Shown piece by piece: positions 57,020 to 64,000 of a stretch of DNA of 64,000 bases (position 1 is its first letter; every line of letters starts with the position of its first letter). The translations under genes and the position numbers were made by a program. The DNA lies in assembly GCF_002879615.1 (NCBI RefSeq), contig NZ_PNRF01000019.1:1-64000 (forward strand). Reading direction: 5' to 3'. The notes under the pieces are model-generated. The model was not told where the DNA came from. It was given only the letters and a program-made list of their open reading frames with translations, and did not search any database. The stretch is from Billgrantia endophytica (lineage in GTDB: Bacteria > Pseudomonadota > Gammaproteobacteria > Pseudomonadales > Halomonadaceae).

Positions 57020-59266
57020 TCAGTTCCCCTTTTTCTCCCGGCTGCCACGCCCCGCCCTCTTCGGCGTGTCGGGTTGTACCGCCGCCGGCTCGCCCCGCCG
57101 CCATCTGAAATATCGCTCCAGCCACCCCAGTACACGCTGCGGCTTGTGCGCATTCTTCCATACCCCGGCGCTGGCCTTCACCGCTTCCGACCAGGTCGGA
57201 TAAGGGTGCACCGTCCCCAGCAGCTTGTTAAGCCCGATTCCATGAGTCATCGCCAGGGTATACCCGGCCAGTAGTTCACCGGCGCCATGCCCCACTACCG
57301 TGGCACCGAGTATGCGATCCTTGCCGGGAACCGTCAGGATCTTGACGAAACCTTCCGTCAATCCTTCGGTGATGGCCCGGTCCAGCTCGGAGAGTTCATA
57401 GCGGGTCACTTCGACATCCACCCCACGCGCTTGCGCCTCCTTCTCGCTGAGCCCCACCCGTGCCACTTCGGGGTCGGTGTAGGTGACCGCCGGCAGCGCG
57501 CTGTAGCTGACCCGGAAGCGCTTGAGTTCGCCGAACAGAGCGTTGACCGTGGCATGCCAGGCCTGGTGAGCGCCGGCATGGGTCAGGTGGAAGGGGCCCG
57601 CCACGTCGCCACAGGCCCAGACATTGGGCAGCACGCTCTGCAGCGATTCGTCCACGGACAGAGTGCCGTCCGGACAAATTTCCACCCCCAGCGACTCGAG
57701 GCCCATTCCCGCGACATTGGCTTGCCGCCCTATTGCCGCCAGAAGTCGGTCAAAGACGATTCGCTCGGTCACTGCCTCTCCAACCGCATTGCGACGTTCG
57801 ACCACCAGTACATGGCCGCCCCCGTCTCCGGCGTCCGCATCCACCCGTATTGCCCGGGTATCGAGCCATACCGTCAACCCCTCGCCATCGAACCTCTTGC
57901 ACAACGCCTCCGCCGTATCGACGTCCTCTCGAGGCAAGAGCTGGCTACCCATCTCCACCAGGCTTACCTGGGAACCCAGCCGGGCAAAACTCTGACCCAG
58001 CTCACAGCCGATGGAGCCGCCACCCAGCACGACCAGTCGCGACGGCAGGGTCGCCAGCTGCCAGAGAGTATCCGAGGTCAGGACCTCGACATGCTCCAGG
58101 CCCGGCAAGTCGGGCATGCGCGGGCGGGAGCCACTGGCGATGATCACATGCCTGGTGGTCAGCAAGCGCTCACCATCCTCCCCCACGACACGCACCCGCC
58201 AGGGGTCCTCGAGACGAGCCTCCCCCGCCACCACCTCGACACCCAGCCCCTCATAGCGATCACGGCTGTCATGGGGCTCCACCTCGCGGATGGCCCGATG
58301 CACATGCCTCATCACCGTGGGGAAATCGACCCGTGGCTCCCCGGCGTCGATGCCATAACGCTGCGACCCTCGAATCTCGGTGACGATGCGTGCCGCCCGG
58401 ATCAGTGCCTTGGAGGGCACGCAGCCGGTATTCAGACAATCGCCGCCAAGCTTGTCGCGCTCGACCAGGACGACCCGGGCCTTGACCGCCGCCGCGATAT
58501 AGCTGGCCACCAGCCCTGCCGATCCCCCGCCGATCACCACGATGTCATGACCGAAGCTGGCGGGCCGGACGTACCGCCTGGCCAGACGCTTACGCTTGGC
58601 AATGGCCACCAGGCCACGTGCCAGCCACGGAAAGAAGCCGATCAACACGAAGGAACCAATCAGCCCCGGCGACAGGATACCGGAGAGCGTTTCCAGGTTA
58701 CCGAGCTCCCTGCCGGCGTTCACGAACACCGCGGTACCGGGCAACATGCCCAGTTGGCTGACCCAGTAGAAGGTAACCAGACGCATACGCGTCAGCCCCA
58801 TCACCAGGTTGATGACGAAGAAGGGAAAGAGGGGGATCAGGCGAAGCGTAAACAGGTAGAACGCACCCTCCCGGCGCATGCCGGCATTGATCCGTTCGAG
58901 CTGGGATGCAAAGCGCCTCTCCAGCGGACCGCGGGCCAGGGTACGGGCTATCAGCGCCGCCAGCGTGGCACCCAGGGTGCTGGCAAACGAGATGATCAAC
59001 AGCCCCCAGCCAAGGCCAAACAAGGCACCGCCCAGCACCGTCATCAGGGTGGCCCCTGGCAGCGAGAGTGCCGCCATGGCGATGTAGATGGCGAAGAATC
59101 CGCCAATGACCGTGACAGGATCGTCGGCCAGCCAGGCCTGGAAGCGAGACTGCTCGGCCTTGAGATTGCCCAGTGTCAGGTACTCGTTCGCCCCGCTGAG
59201 GAAGAACCCCACCACCAGCAGCAAGATAACCGCTATCAGCACCACACGTCGCGTTGTCACCGACAC
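57020..59266 (-). CDS. Fusion of a VTT (DedA/TVP38) membrane domain and a MerA-like flavin disulfide reductase
   Basis: About 748 residues. The N-terminal part (about 1-235) is a TVP38/TMEM64-type VTT domain with several hydrophobic helices and the GALFGLGWGLLIISFASTLG motif. The rest is a class I pyridine-nucleotide-disulfide oxidoreductase: FAD site IVVIGGGSAGLVAS near residue 244, redox pair GGDCLNTGCVPSKAL (Cys277/Cys282), NAD site VVLGGGSIGCELG and the His-Glu dyad HPYPTWSEAVK. It lacks a metal-binding N-terminal HMA domain and a C-terminal CC pair, so mercury reduction is unlikely. The start is GTG at 59266 or 59260; both lie close to AGGAG. First gene of a two-gene unit. Confidence 0.9.
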   Translation of the reverse strand: MSVTTRRVVLIAVILLLVVGFFLSGANEYLTLGNLKAEQSRFQAWLADDPVTVIGGFFAIYIAMAALSLPGATLMTVLGGALFGLGWGLLIISFASTLGATLAALIARTLARGPLERRFASQLERINAGMRREGAFYLFTLRLIPLFPFFVINLVMGLTRMRLVTFYWVSQLGMLPGTAVFVNAGRELGNLETLSGILSPGLIGSFVLIGFFPWLARGLVAIAKRKRLARRYVRPASFGHDIVVIGGGSAGLVASYIAAAVKARVVLVERDKLGGDCLNTGCVPSKALIRAARIVTEIRGSQRYGIDAGEPRVDFPTVMRHVHRAIREVEPHDSRDRYEGLGVEVVAGEARLEDPWRVRVVGEDGERLLTTRHVIIASGSRPRMPDLPGLEHVEVLTSDTLWQLATLPSRLVVLGGGSIGCELGQSFARLGSQVSLVEMGSQLLPREDVDTAEALCKRFDGEGLTVWLDTRAIRVDADAGDGGGHVLVVERRNAVGEAVTERIVFDRLLAAIGRQANVAGMGLESLGVEICPDGTLSVDESLQSVLPNVWACGDVAGPFHLTHAGAHQAWHATVNALFGELKRFRVSYSALPAVTYTDPEVARVGLSEKEAQARGVDVEVTRYELSELDRAITEGLTEGFVKILTVPGKDRILGATVVGHGAGELLAGYTLAMTHGIGLNKLLGTVHPYPTWSEAVKASAGVWKNAHKPQRVLGWLERYFRWRRGEPAAVQPDTPKRAGRGSREKKGN

Positions 59267-59431
59267 CTCTCTCCTCTTGTATCGAGTCGCCCTGCGCCAT
59301 ACTGCACCGACCGGACGAGGCTCCTGCGCCGCCATCCGGTCCAGCCGTTTCGGCCCGTTTGGCCGTCGTCGGGAACCTGGCTATCATGATGGCATCCAAC
59401 CCGATACCTCCGACAGCCGAGCGCCCTCCCC

Positions 59432-60058
59432 ATGACGATGCCCCTGCGGCTCCCCAAGCCGCCAAGCGTACTGCTCACGCTGGTCCTGGCAGCCCCTGCG
59501 CTGGGTGATGACCATGCAGCCACAGCCACGGCCATCTTCGGTGGAGGCTGCTTCTGGTGCGTCGAGGAGGCTTTCGACAAGGTCGAGGGAGTCGTGTCGA
59601 CCACCTCCGGCTTCAGCGGTGGCCATGTCGAGAATCCCAGCTACAACCAGGTGGTAAGCGGCGCTACCGGCCATGCCGAAGTGGTCAAGGTGGAATATGA
59701 GCCGATGCGAGTCGACTATCCGACACTGCTGCATGTCTTCTGGCGCAACATCGATCCCTTTGCCGAGGATCGCCAGTTCTGCGACCAGGGCAGCGCCTAT
59801 CGCAGCGCGATCTTCTTCCGCAGCGAAGAGGAGCGGGAACTGGCCGAGGCCTCCCGTGACGAGCTCGTCGAGCGTTTCGGACGTGATATCGCCACCGAAC
59901 TCAGCCCCTTCGAGGCGTTCTATCCGGCTGAGGACTACCACCAGGGTTACTACCTCAGGAACCCGGTGCGCTACCAGTATTACAAGGCGGCCTGTGGTCG
60001 TGAGCGCCGTCTGGAGGAAATATGGGGAGACGAGGCGGGAGGCCTGGGGCTCCCCTGA
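59432..60058 (+). CDS. msrA: Exported peptide-methionine (S)-S-oxide reductase MsrA
   Basis: A 208-residue enzyme reducing S-form methionine sulfoxide. An N-terminal signal-like segment (LRLPKPPSVLLTLVLAAPALG, about 5-25) suggests periplasmic export. The catalytic motif is GGGCFWCVEEAF near residue 38, and DYHQGYYLRNP contains the conserved substrate-pocket residues. Recycling cysteines lie near the C-terminus (CGRERR). Two possible ATGs exist (59432 and 59438). It is separate from the cytosolic MsrB gene at 415. Confidence 0.92.
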   Translation: MTMPLRLPKPPSVLLTLVLAAPALGDDHAATATAIFGGGCFWCVEEAFDKVEGVVSTTSGFSGGHVENPSYNQVVSGATGHAEVVKVEYEPMRVDYPTLLHVFWRNIDPFAEDRQFCDQGSAYRSAIFFRSEEERELAEASRDELVERFGRDIATELSPFEAFYPAEDYHQGYYLRNPVRYQYYKAACGRERRLEEIWGDEAGGLGLP

Positions 60059-60070
60059 ACCAGACCCTTG

Positions 60071-61276
60071 TCAGTTTCCGGCCAGTTGGACGCGCTGTGC
60101 CGACCACTCACGGCGCCATAGCCAGACGGCGATGGCCAGGGTAACGACGAGCATCATCCAGGAGCCAAGCACCACCCCCGACCAGCCGCCAAGCTGCCAG
60201 AAGGGCTCCAGCCAGGCGCTGCCCAGGCTGGCCCCGACATAGTAAAACACGAGATAAAGAGCCGAGGCGCTGCCCCTGGCCTTTTCGGCATGTCGGCTGA
60301 CCCAACTAGAGGCCATGGAGTGGGCCAGGAAAAAACCGAACGCGTTAATGGTCAGGCCAGCAATGACCCAGGCCAGTGAGCCAGACAGGGTGACCAGCGT
60401 TCCGCCCATCAGGATCAGAATACCCAGAATCATGCACACCGGCTGCCCCAGGCGTCCAGCCAGTCGCCCCGATAGCATGGAGCTCACGGTACCGCCCAGG
60501 TAAGTCAGGAAAATCATGCCCAGCAGCCTGGCTCCCAGGCCGAACGGTTCGTCGGAAAGACGGAAGGTGATGTAACTGTATTGGTTGATGAATATCAGGA
60601 AGTTGATGCCACCGAGCAGGTAGGCGGCCAGCAGCAGCGGATGACGCAAGTGTCCGGCGAGATCGACCAGGGCACCGCGCAGCTCGAAGGGACGTGACGT
60701 AAATGCCCTCGCTGGCGGCAACAGCTTCCAGAACAGGGCAACGCCGGCCAGGGTCAGCAACCCGACGGCCAGGAATCCCGCCATGGCACCGCCCAGTTCG
60801 CCGGCACCGCCACCAATGAGACGCCCGCTGATGCCCCCCAGCGAGTTGGCACCGATATAGAGCCCTACCGCCGACAGCAGGGCCGGACGATCGAATTCAT
60901 CGCCCATCCAGGCGATGGCCACGGCAGGCAAGCCGCCGAGCAGGAACCCCTGCAGCGCACGCAGGGCCAACAGGCTTTCGAAGGTTGGCGCAAAGGCCAG
61001 CGCCACTGAACACAGCGCGGTCAGCAGCAGCGTCACTCGCATGATGGCCGCGCGCCCGATGGCGTCCGACAGCGGCCCGAAAACCAGCAGGGCCCCCGCC
61101 AATGCCAGGGTCGAGACCGACATGATGAGGCTGATACCCAGCGTCGAGACGCCATACACGTTACGTAGCTCGGGTAGCAGCGGCTGTGGCGCATAGAGAT
61201 TGATGAAAACCAGGAAAGAGCCCAGACACAACGCCAGGGTGGCGCGCCACCAGGCGGGGGAACGTACGGTAATCAT
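60071..61276 (-). CDS. MFS transporter, YnfM/AraJ-like exporter
   Basis: A 401-residue major facilitator with twelve predicted membrane segments. The loop 2-3 motif A reads GPLSDAIGRAAIM near residue 67, and the start FINLYAPQPLLPEL matches the drug:H+ antiporter-1 branch similar to E. coli YnfM. Substrate unknown. It is divergently arranged with a LysR-type regulator, sharing a 125-nt intergenic region with a candidate operator, so it is probably that regulator's target. Confidence 0.88.
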   Translation of the reverse strand: MITVRSPAWWRATLALCLGSFLVFINLYAPQPLLPELRNVYGVSTLGISLIMSVSTLALAGALLVFGPLSDAIGRAAIMRVTLLLTALCSVALAFAPTFESLLALRALQGFLLGGLPAVAIAWMGDEFDRPALLSAVGLYIGANSLGGISGRLIGGGAGELGGAMAGFLAVGLLTLAGVALFWKLLPPARAFTSRPFELRGALVDLAGHLRHPLLLAAYLLGGINFLIFINQYSYITFRLSDEPFGLGARLLGMIFLTYLGGTVSSMLSGRLAGRLGQPVCMILGILILMGGTLVTLSGSLAWVIAGLTINAFGFFLAHSMASSWVSRHAEKARGSASALYLVFYYVGASLGSAWLEPFWQLGGWSGVVLGSWMMLVVTLAIAVWLWRREWSAQRVQLAGN

Positions 61277-61345
61277 TCGGCTTCCTGCATGGGAAAGACA
61301 TTGCAGCGCATGATCACCTGTGCAAAATGATAAGACAAACAGAAT

Positions 61346-61368
61346 AAAAAGATGATAACGATCTTTTT
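61346..61368. promoter_or_regulatory. Candidate LysR-type operator
   Basis: AAAAAGAT and ATCTTTTT are perfect inverted arms around a 7-nt spacer in the MFS/LysR intergenic region, which is AT-rich. A second, longer-range pair ATAAGA (61330) / TCTTAT surrounds it. The geometry suits LysR-type dimers; binding is inferred. Confidence 0.55.
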
Positions 61369-61401
61369 TTCTTATGAAAGCCGCGACCCACGGGTGAACA
61401 G

Positions 61402-62283
61402 ATGGCCCTTCCCTTCGACCTGCGTGCCCTGCGAGTCTTCCTGACGGTGGCCAATCGGGGCGGTTTCAGCGCCGCGGCACACGAGCTGCACGTTGCCCAG
61501 TCAGCCATCAGCCAGACCATTGCCAACCTGGAGCGGCGGCTGGAGCTGACCCTGTTCCACCGCCATGAACGACGCATCAGCCTGACAGCGGAAGGCCAGA
61601 GCCTGTACGTTCATGCCCACGAGTTGCTGGAGCGGGCCGATGCCGCTCACCTCGCCATGCGTGAGCTGCATGGGTTGGTAAAGGGGGAAGTCCGCATCGG
61701 TATTCCCTCGATGCTTGGCTCTTACTATTTTCCGCCACTACTGATGGGGTTCAAGGAACGCCACCCTGGCATTCAGTTGACCGTGGTGGAAGCCGGCGCC
61801 AGGCAACTCCAGCGAATGATCACCGACGGCGAACTGGACCTGGGGGTGGTGATAGAGGATAACGAGAGCCGCCAGATGGAACGACGCCACCTGTTACGCG
61901 AGGAGATGGTCGTGTGCGTGCCGCGTGATCACCCCTTTGCCGGTCGCAATGGGGTGACGCCGGAGGAATTCTTCGGCGAACCGCTGGTACTGTTTCAGGA
62001 AGGCTATTTTCACCGCGAGTTCGTCGACACCCTGGCGCGGCAGAACGGCTTGTCGGCCAATGTCGCCTTTCAGTCGAACCTGATCCCGCTGACCAAGGCG
62101 ATAGTGCACAAGGGTTTCGGCATTACCACATTCCTGCGTCGGGTCATCGACGGGCCTGACCTGGTAGCGGTCTCCTTCGACTCGCCGGCATGGCTCGATC
62201 TGTCGCTGGCCTGGGGGAAAGGGGCCTACCTCTCACGCGCCGAGACCGCATTCGTGGAGTTCGTCAGCGCCCACCCACTTTAG
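61402..62283 (+). CDS. LysR-type transcriptional regulator
   Basis: A 293-residue regulator. The N-terminal winged helix (about 5-63) reads LRALRVFLTVANRGGFSAAA, HVAQSAISQTIANLERRL. The C-terminal periplasmic-binding-protein-like effector domain (about 90-290) has the usual GEVRIGIPSMLGSYYFPPLL start. Divergent from the MFS gene, which it probably controls, as YnfL does YnfM in E. coli. Effector unknown. Confidence 0.92.
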   Translation: MALPFDLRALRVFLTVANRGGFSAAAHELHVAQSAISQTIANLERRLELTLFHRHERRISLTAEGQSLYVHAHELLERADAAHLAMRELHGLVKGEVRIGIPSMLGSYYFPPLLMGFKERHPGIQLTVVEAGARQLQRMITDGELDLGVVIEDNESRQMERRHLLREEMVVCVPRDHPFAGRNGVTPEEFFGEPLVLFQEGYFHREFVDTLARQNGLSANVAFQSNLIPLTKAIVHKGFGITTFLRRVIDGPDLVAVSFDSPAWLDLSLAWGKGAYLSRAETAFVEFVSAHPL

Positions 62284-62331
62284 CCCCGGCGTACGGGGTC
62301 CGGGCCTTGGCTTCTCGTATTGGCGCCGACG

Positions 62332-62955
62332 CTAGCCTTCACCGACGCTGTTCACCCGCTGGGCCAAGGTCGCCGGCGCCAGGGTTCGGCGAGCCTGCCA
62401 GTAATGCCGCTGCCAATAGGCGTTGTTCAGCTTGGAGAGTCGCACACCCCGTGAGGTCGAGGCGTGCAGGAAATAGCCCTCCCCCACATAGATGCCCACA
62501 TGATCATAGGCGCCCGGGGGGCGGAAGAACACGAGGTCGCCTACCTGTAGTTCGTCACGGGCGATGGGGGTCCCCTGCCGCACCTGCTCGCTGGTCGAGC
62601 GTGGCAGCTCGAGACGGAAGGTGTCGCTGAACACGTTCTGCACCAGGGCGGAACAGTCGATGCCACGATCGGAAGTGCCGCCAAGCCGATAAGGGGTGCC
62701 GACCCAGCGTTCATGCTGGGCAAGCAGGGCCTGGCGAACCCGTTCGGGGGGAGGGTTATGCAGGCTGCTCGCCTTGAGGATGGGGTTGTCCACCGGGGAC
62801 ATCATAGGGTTCCAGGAGGTCGGCAGACCCGGGAGCTGCCGGGCGAAATAGTCTTCCGGCGCGGTCATCGGCGTTTGCGATGGGCCGGCACACCCGGCCA
62901 GCAAGGCCATCGACATACCGAGCAACACGATACGACTCGATTTCGTGGCAACCAT
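62332..62955 (-). CDS. NlpC/P60 (C40) lipoprotein endopeptidase
   Basis: A 207-residue murein hydrolase-like lipoprotein. Signal peptide with lipobox LLAGCAG (Cys about 21), a linker, then the C40 papain-like domain: catalytic cysteine in GIDCSALVQNVF near residue 108, histidine in YDHVGIYVGEG near residue 157 and a polar third residue in FLHASTSRG. Similar to MepS/Spr and NlpC, which cut D-Ala-mDAP cross-links or stem peptides. The ATG at 62955 puts the signal peptide first; the frame is open far upstream but without support. Confidence 0.9.
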   Translation of the reverse strand: MVATKSSRIVLLGMSMALLAGCAGPSQTPMTAPEDYFARQLPGLPTSWNPMMSPVDNPILKASSLHNPPPERVRQALLAQHERWVGTPYRLGGTSDRGIDCSALVQNVFSDTFRLELPRSTSEQVRQGTPIARDELQVGDLVFFRPPGAYDHVGIYVGEGYFLHASTSRGVRLSKLNNAYWQRHYWQARRTLAPATLAQRVNSVGEG

Positions 62956-63199
62956 CCTGACGACGTCCTCGTTCCCTGAGCCGCGCCCATCCTCAAGCCG
63001 AGCAACGGCTCGTGCCTGGTGGACCCCAAGGGCTATCGTTGTGGTAGTGATGCCTGGCGGAAAATTGCCCGTACCACTGCCAAAACGGCCTATCGGCGGC
63101 TCTCTTGTCTGGTGAACGCCCCATGGAAAGGAGGGGCAGTGGGTTAAAACCGATTGACTATAATCCACATTTTCCTGGCTGGCGAGTCCAAGGCGAAAT
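62956..63199 (-). other. Intergenic region upstream of the NlpC/P60 gene
   Basis: 244 nt without a gene. On the minus strand GATTATAGTC at about 63158-63167 contains a -10-like TATAGT that could drive the lipoprotein gene with a long leader. No matching -35 was found. Confidence 0.35.
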
Positions 63200-64000
63200 C
63201 TAATGCAGGGTCCGGGTGTCTCCCGGCAGGGTATCGATGTGCATGGGCGCCCAGTGCCGTGGGCGAGCACCTGGAAAGTCGAGGCTCGCCCATGGACCCG
63301 CCAGGGGCGGTGCGCCCGACAGCCAGGCCACCAGCGCCTGGCGGAAACCGGCCAGGAAACCGTCCCGCTCGGGTGTATCCCCCATGAAGAACGAAAAGCC
63401 GGCATACAGGCCCTGCGCATACGCTTCCCAACCGCCATAGTGCGCTGCGGCCAAGGAATGGGCCCGTTCCAGGATGGCACTGAAGGCGCCCGCATCAAGC
63501 CACCCCAGCTGTCGCCCTGCAATGGCCAGGTCAACGACCTGAGCCAGGTCCCAGGCGGTCAAGTCCAGTTCGTTGCAGCCATCCTCGTTGTCGCGAACCC
63601 GCTGGAGCCTGAGCAGGTGGTTGCGATCCTCTTCGCTGCAGTCACCCGACTCCAGCATGGCAATCTCGGAAGCCAGCCGCTGCGCATTCAGGGTATAGGG
63701 CGCGTAGTTGATCTGGTATTCCTGGCGGTCCCCCGCCTCGAGCAGGAAGTCGAGAAATTCGGTCAGCTCCGCCCGGCCGTGCAGGCTGTAGTGTCCGTCA
63801 ACCCACTCCCGGATCGAGGCGGCCTCTCGTTCACTCTCCACATGGGGTTCGCTCCAGGCCGCGCTATTGAGCGGCCCGACCAATGCCATGGCGGTGAATC
63901 GCGACAGCGTGGGGCGCGGCCCGGGCTCGTTCCATTGGACGGCATGCCAGTCCAGCCAATGGAATGGGCTGCCCGGATCCTCGAGATGCCAGCGGATCTC
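63200..64000 (-). CDS. DUF1266-domain protein, 5' end outside the window
   Basis: The frame is open from its stop at 63200 to the window edge, so at least 266 residues are seen and the true start is beyond 64000. The C-terminal half fits the DUF1266 family: TAWDLAQVVDLAIAGRQLGW with the conserved AWD and GWEAYAQGLYAGFSFF. Function is unknown; relatives are cytosolic and often occur in multiples. The in-frame ATG at 63892-63889 is internal, because conserved-looking Trp-rich sequence (RWHLEDPGSPFHWLDWHA) continues upstream. Confidence 0.75.
   Translation of the reverse strand, partial: EIRWHLEDPGSPFHWLDWHAVQWNEPGPRPTLSRFTAMALVGPLNSAAWSEPHVESEREAASIREWVDGHYSLHGRAELTEFLDFLLEAGDRQEYQINYAPYTLNAQRLASEIAMLESGDCSEEDRNHLLRLQRVRDNEDGCNELDLTAWDLAQVVDLAIAGRQLGWLDAGAFSAILERAHSLAAAHYGGWEAYAQGLYAGFSFFMGDTPERDGFLAGFRQALVAWLSGAPPLAGPWASLDFPGARPRHWAPMHIDTLPGDTRTLH

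Noticed and set aside
57020-59266. Mercuric reductase annotation for the fusion protein
   Set aside because: No HMA domain, no C-terminal vicinal cysteines and no mer genes around it.
57287-59389. 700-codon plus-strand open frame opposite the VTT-reductase fusion
   Set aside because: Composition dominated by His, Gln and Pro; the opposite strand encodes intact FAD, NAD and redox motifs. A shadow, as are similar frames opposite gdhB, rlmL, ftsK, htpX and icd.

Overview
The window is GC-rich, densely coded chromosomal DNA from a gammaproteobacterium. Gene content and order (icd-rluE-nudJ-mnmA-hflD-purB-roxA-aceA, and clpS-clpA-infA-bpt-aat-ftsK-lolA) match the Pseudomonas/Enterobacteria chromosome. 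The class of isocitrate lyase (531 aa), the NAD-glutamate dehydrogenase of 1,613 aa and the general protein style fit a Halomonas-like member of the Oceanospirillales. This assignment is inferred from gene families and not from a marker gene. There is no phage, insertion sequence or CRISPR array.

Layout. 0-8 kb: tRNA-Glu and tRNA-Gly, msrB, a YlqF-type GTPase, alaA, htpX (with a heat-shock-like promoter), a K+/H+ antiporter, pdxB and a tiny WGR protein. 7.7-21 kb: a glutaredoxin-like protein translationally coupled to rlmL, rmf, pyrD, the large NAD-glutamate dehydrogenase, trmA, murI, a hemerythrin-like protein and rarA. 21-32 kb: lolA, ftsK, then a near-complete N-degron cluster (aat, bpt, clpA, clpS) around infA, then icd. 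32-40 kb: rluE-nudJ, interrupted by a minus-strand TetR/adaptor/RND efflux cassette, then mnmA-hflD-purB. 40.5-50.6 kb: an accessory block of TAXI-type TRAP transporter, IclR regulator and a six-gene operon for a split adenosylcobalamin acyl-CoA mutase pathway. 50.8-54.4 kb: roxA, a GNAT and aceA. 54.7-64 kb: a SlyB-like lipoprotein, a small membrane protein, a SlyD-like PPIase, a CDP-alcohol phosphatidyltransferase coupled to a VTT-domain/flavin-disulfide-reductase fusion, exported MsrA, an MFS exporter with divergent LysR, an NlpC/P60 lipoprotein and a DUF1266 gene cut by the window edge.

The most interesting region is 40.5-50.6 kb. It encodes uptake of an organic acid (TRAP-TAXI), CoA activation (family III CoA-transferase), carbon-skeleton rearrangement (B12 mutase large and small subunits with its own MeaB chaperone and PduO-type adenosyltransferase) and a crotonase resembling substituted-malonyl-CoA decarboxylases. 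The gene complement parallels the E. coli sbm/argK/scpB/scpC cycle but with unrelated CoA-transferase and split mutase types, and the mutase has an unusual active-site pattern. It sits in a synteny break between purB and roxA. A second synteny break (nudJ/mnmA) holds an RND pump whose first periplasmic loop is about half the length of its second, suggesting an in-frame internal deletion.
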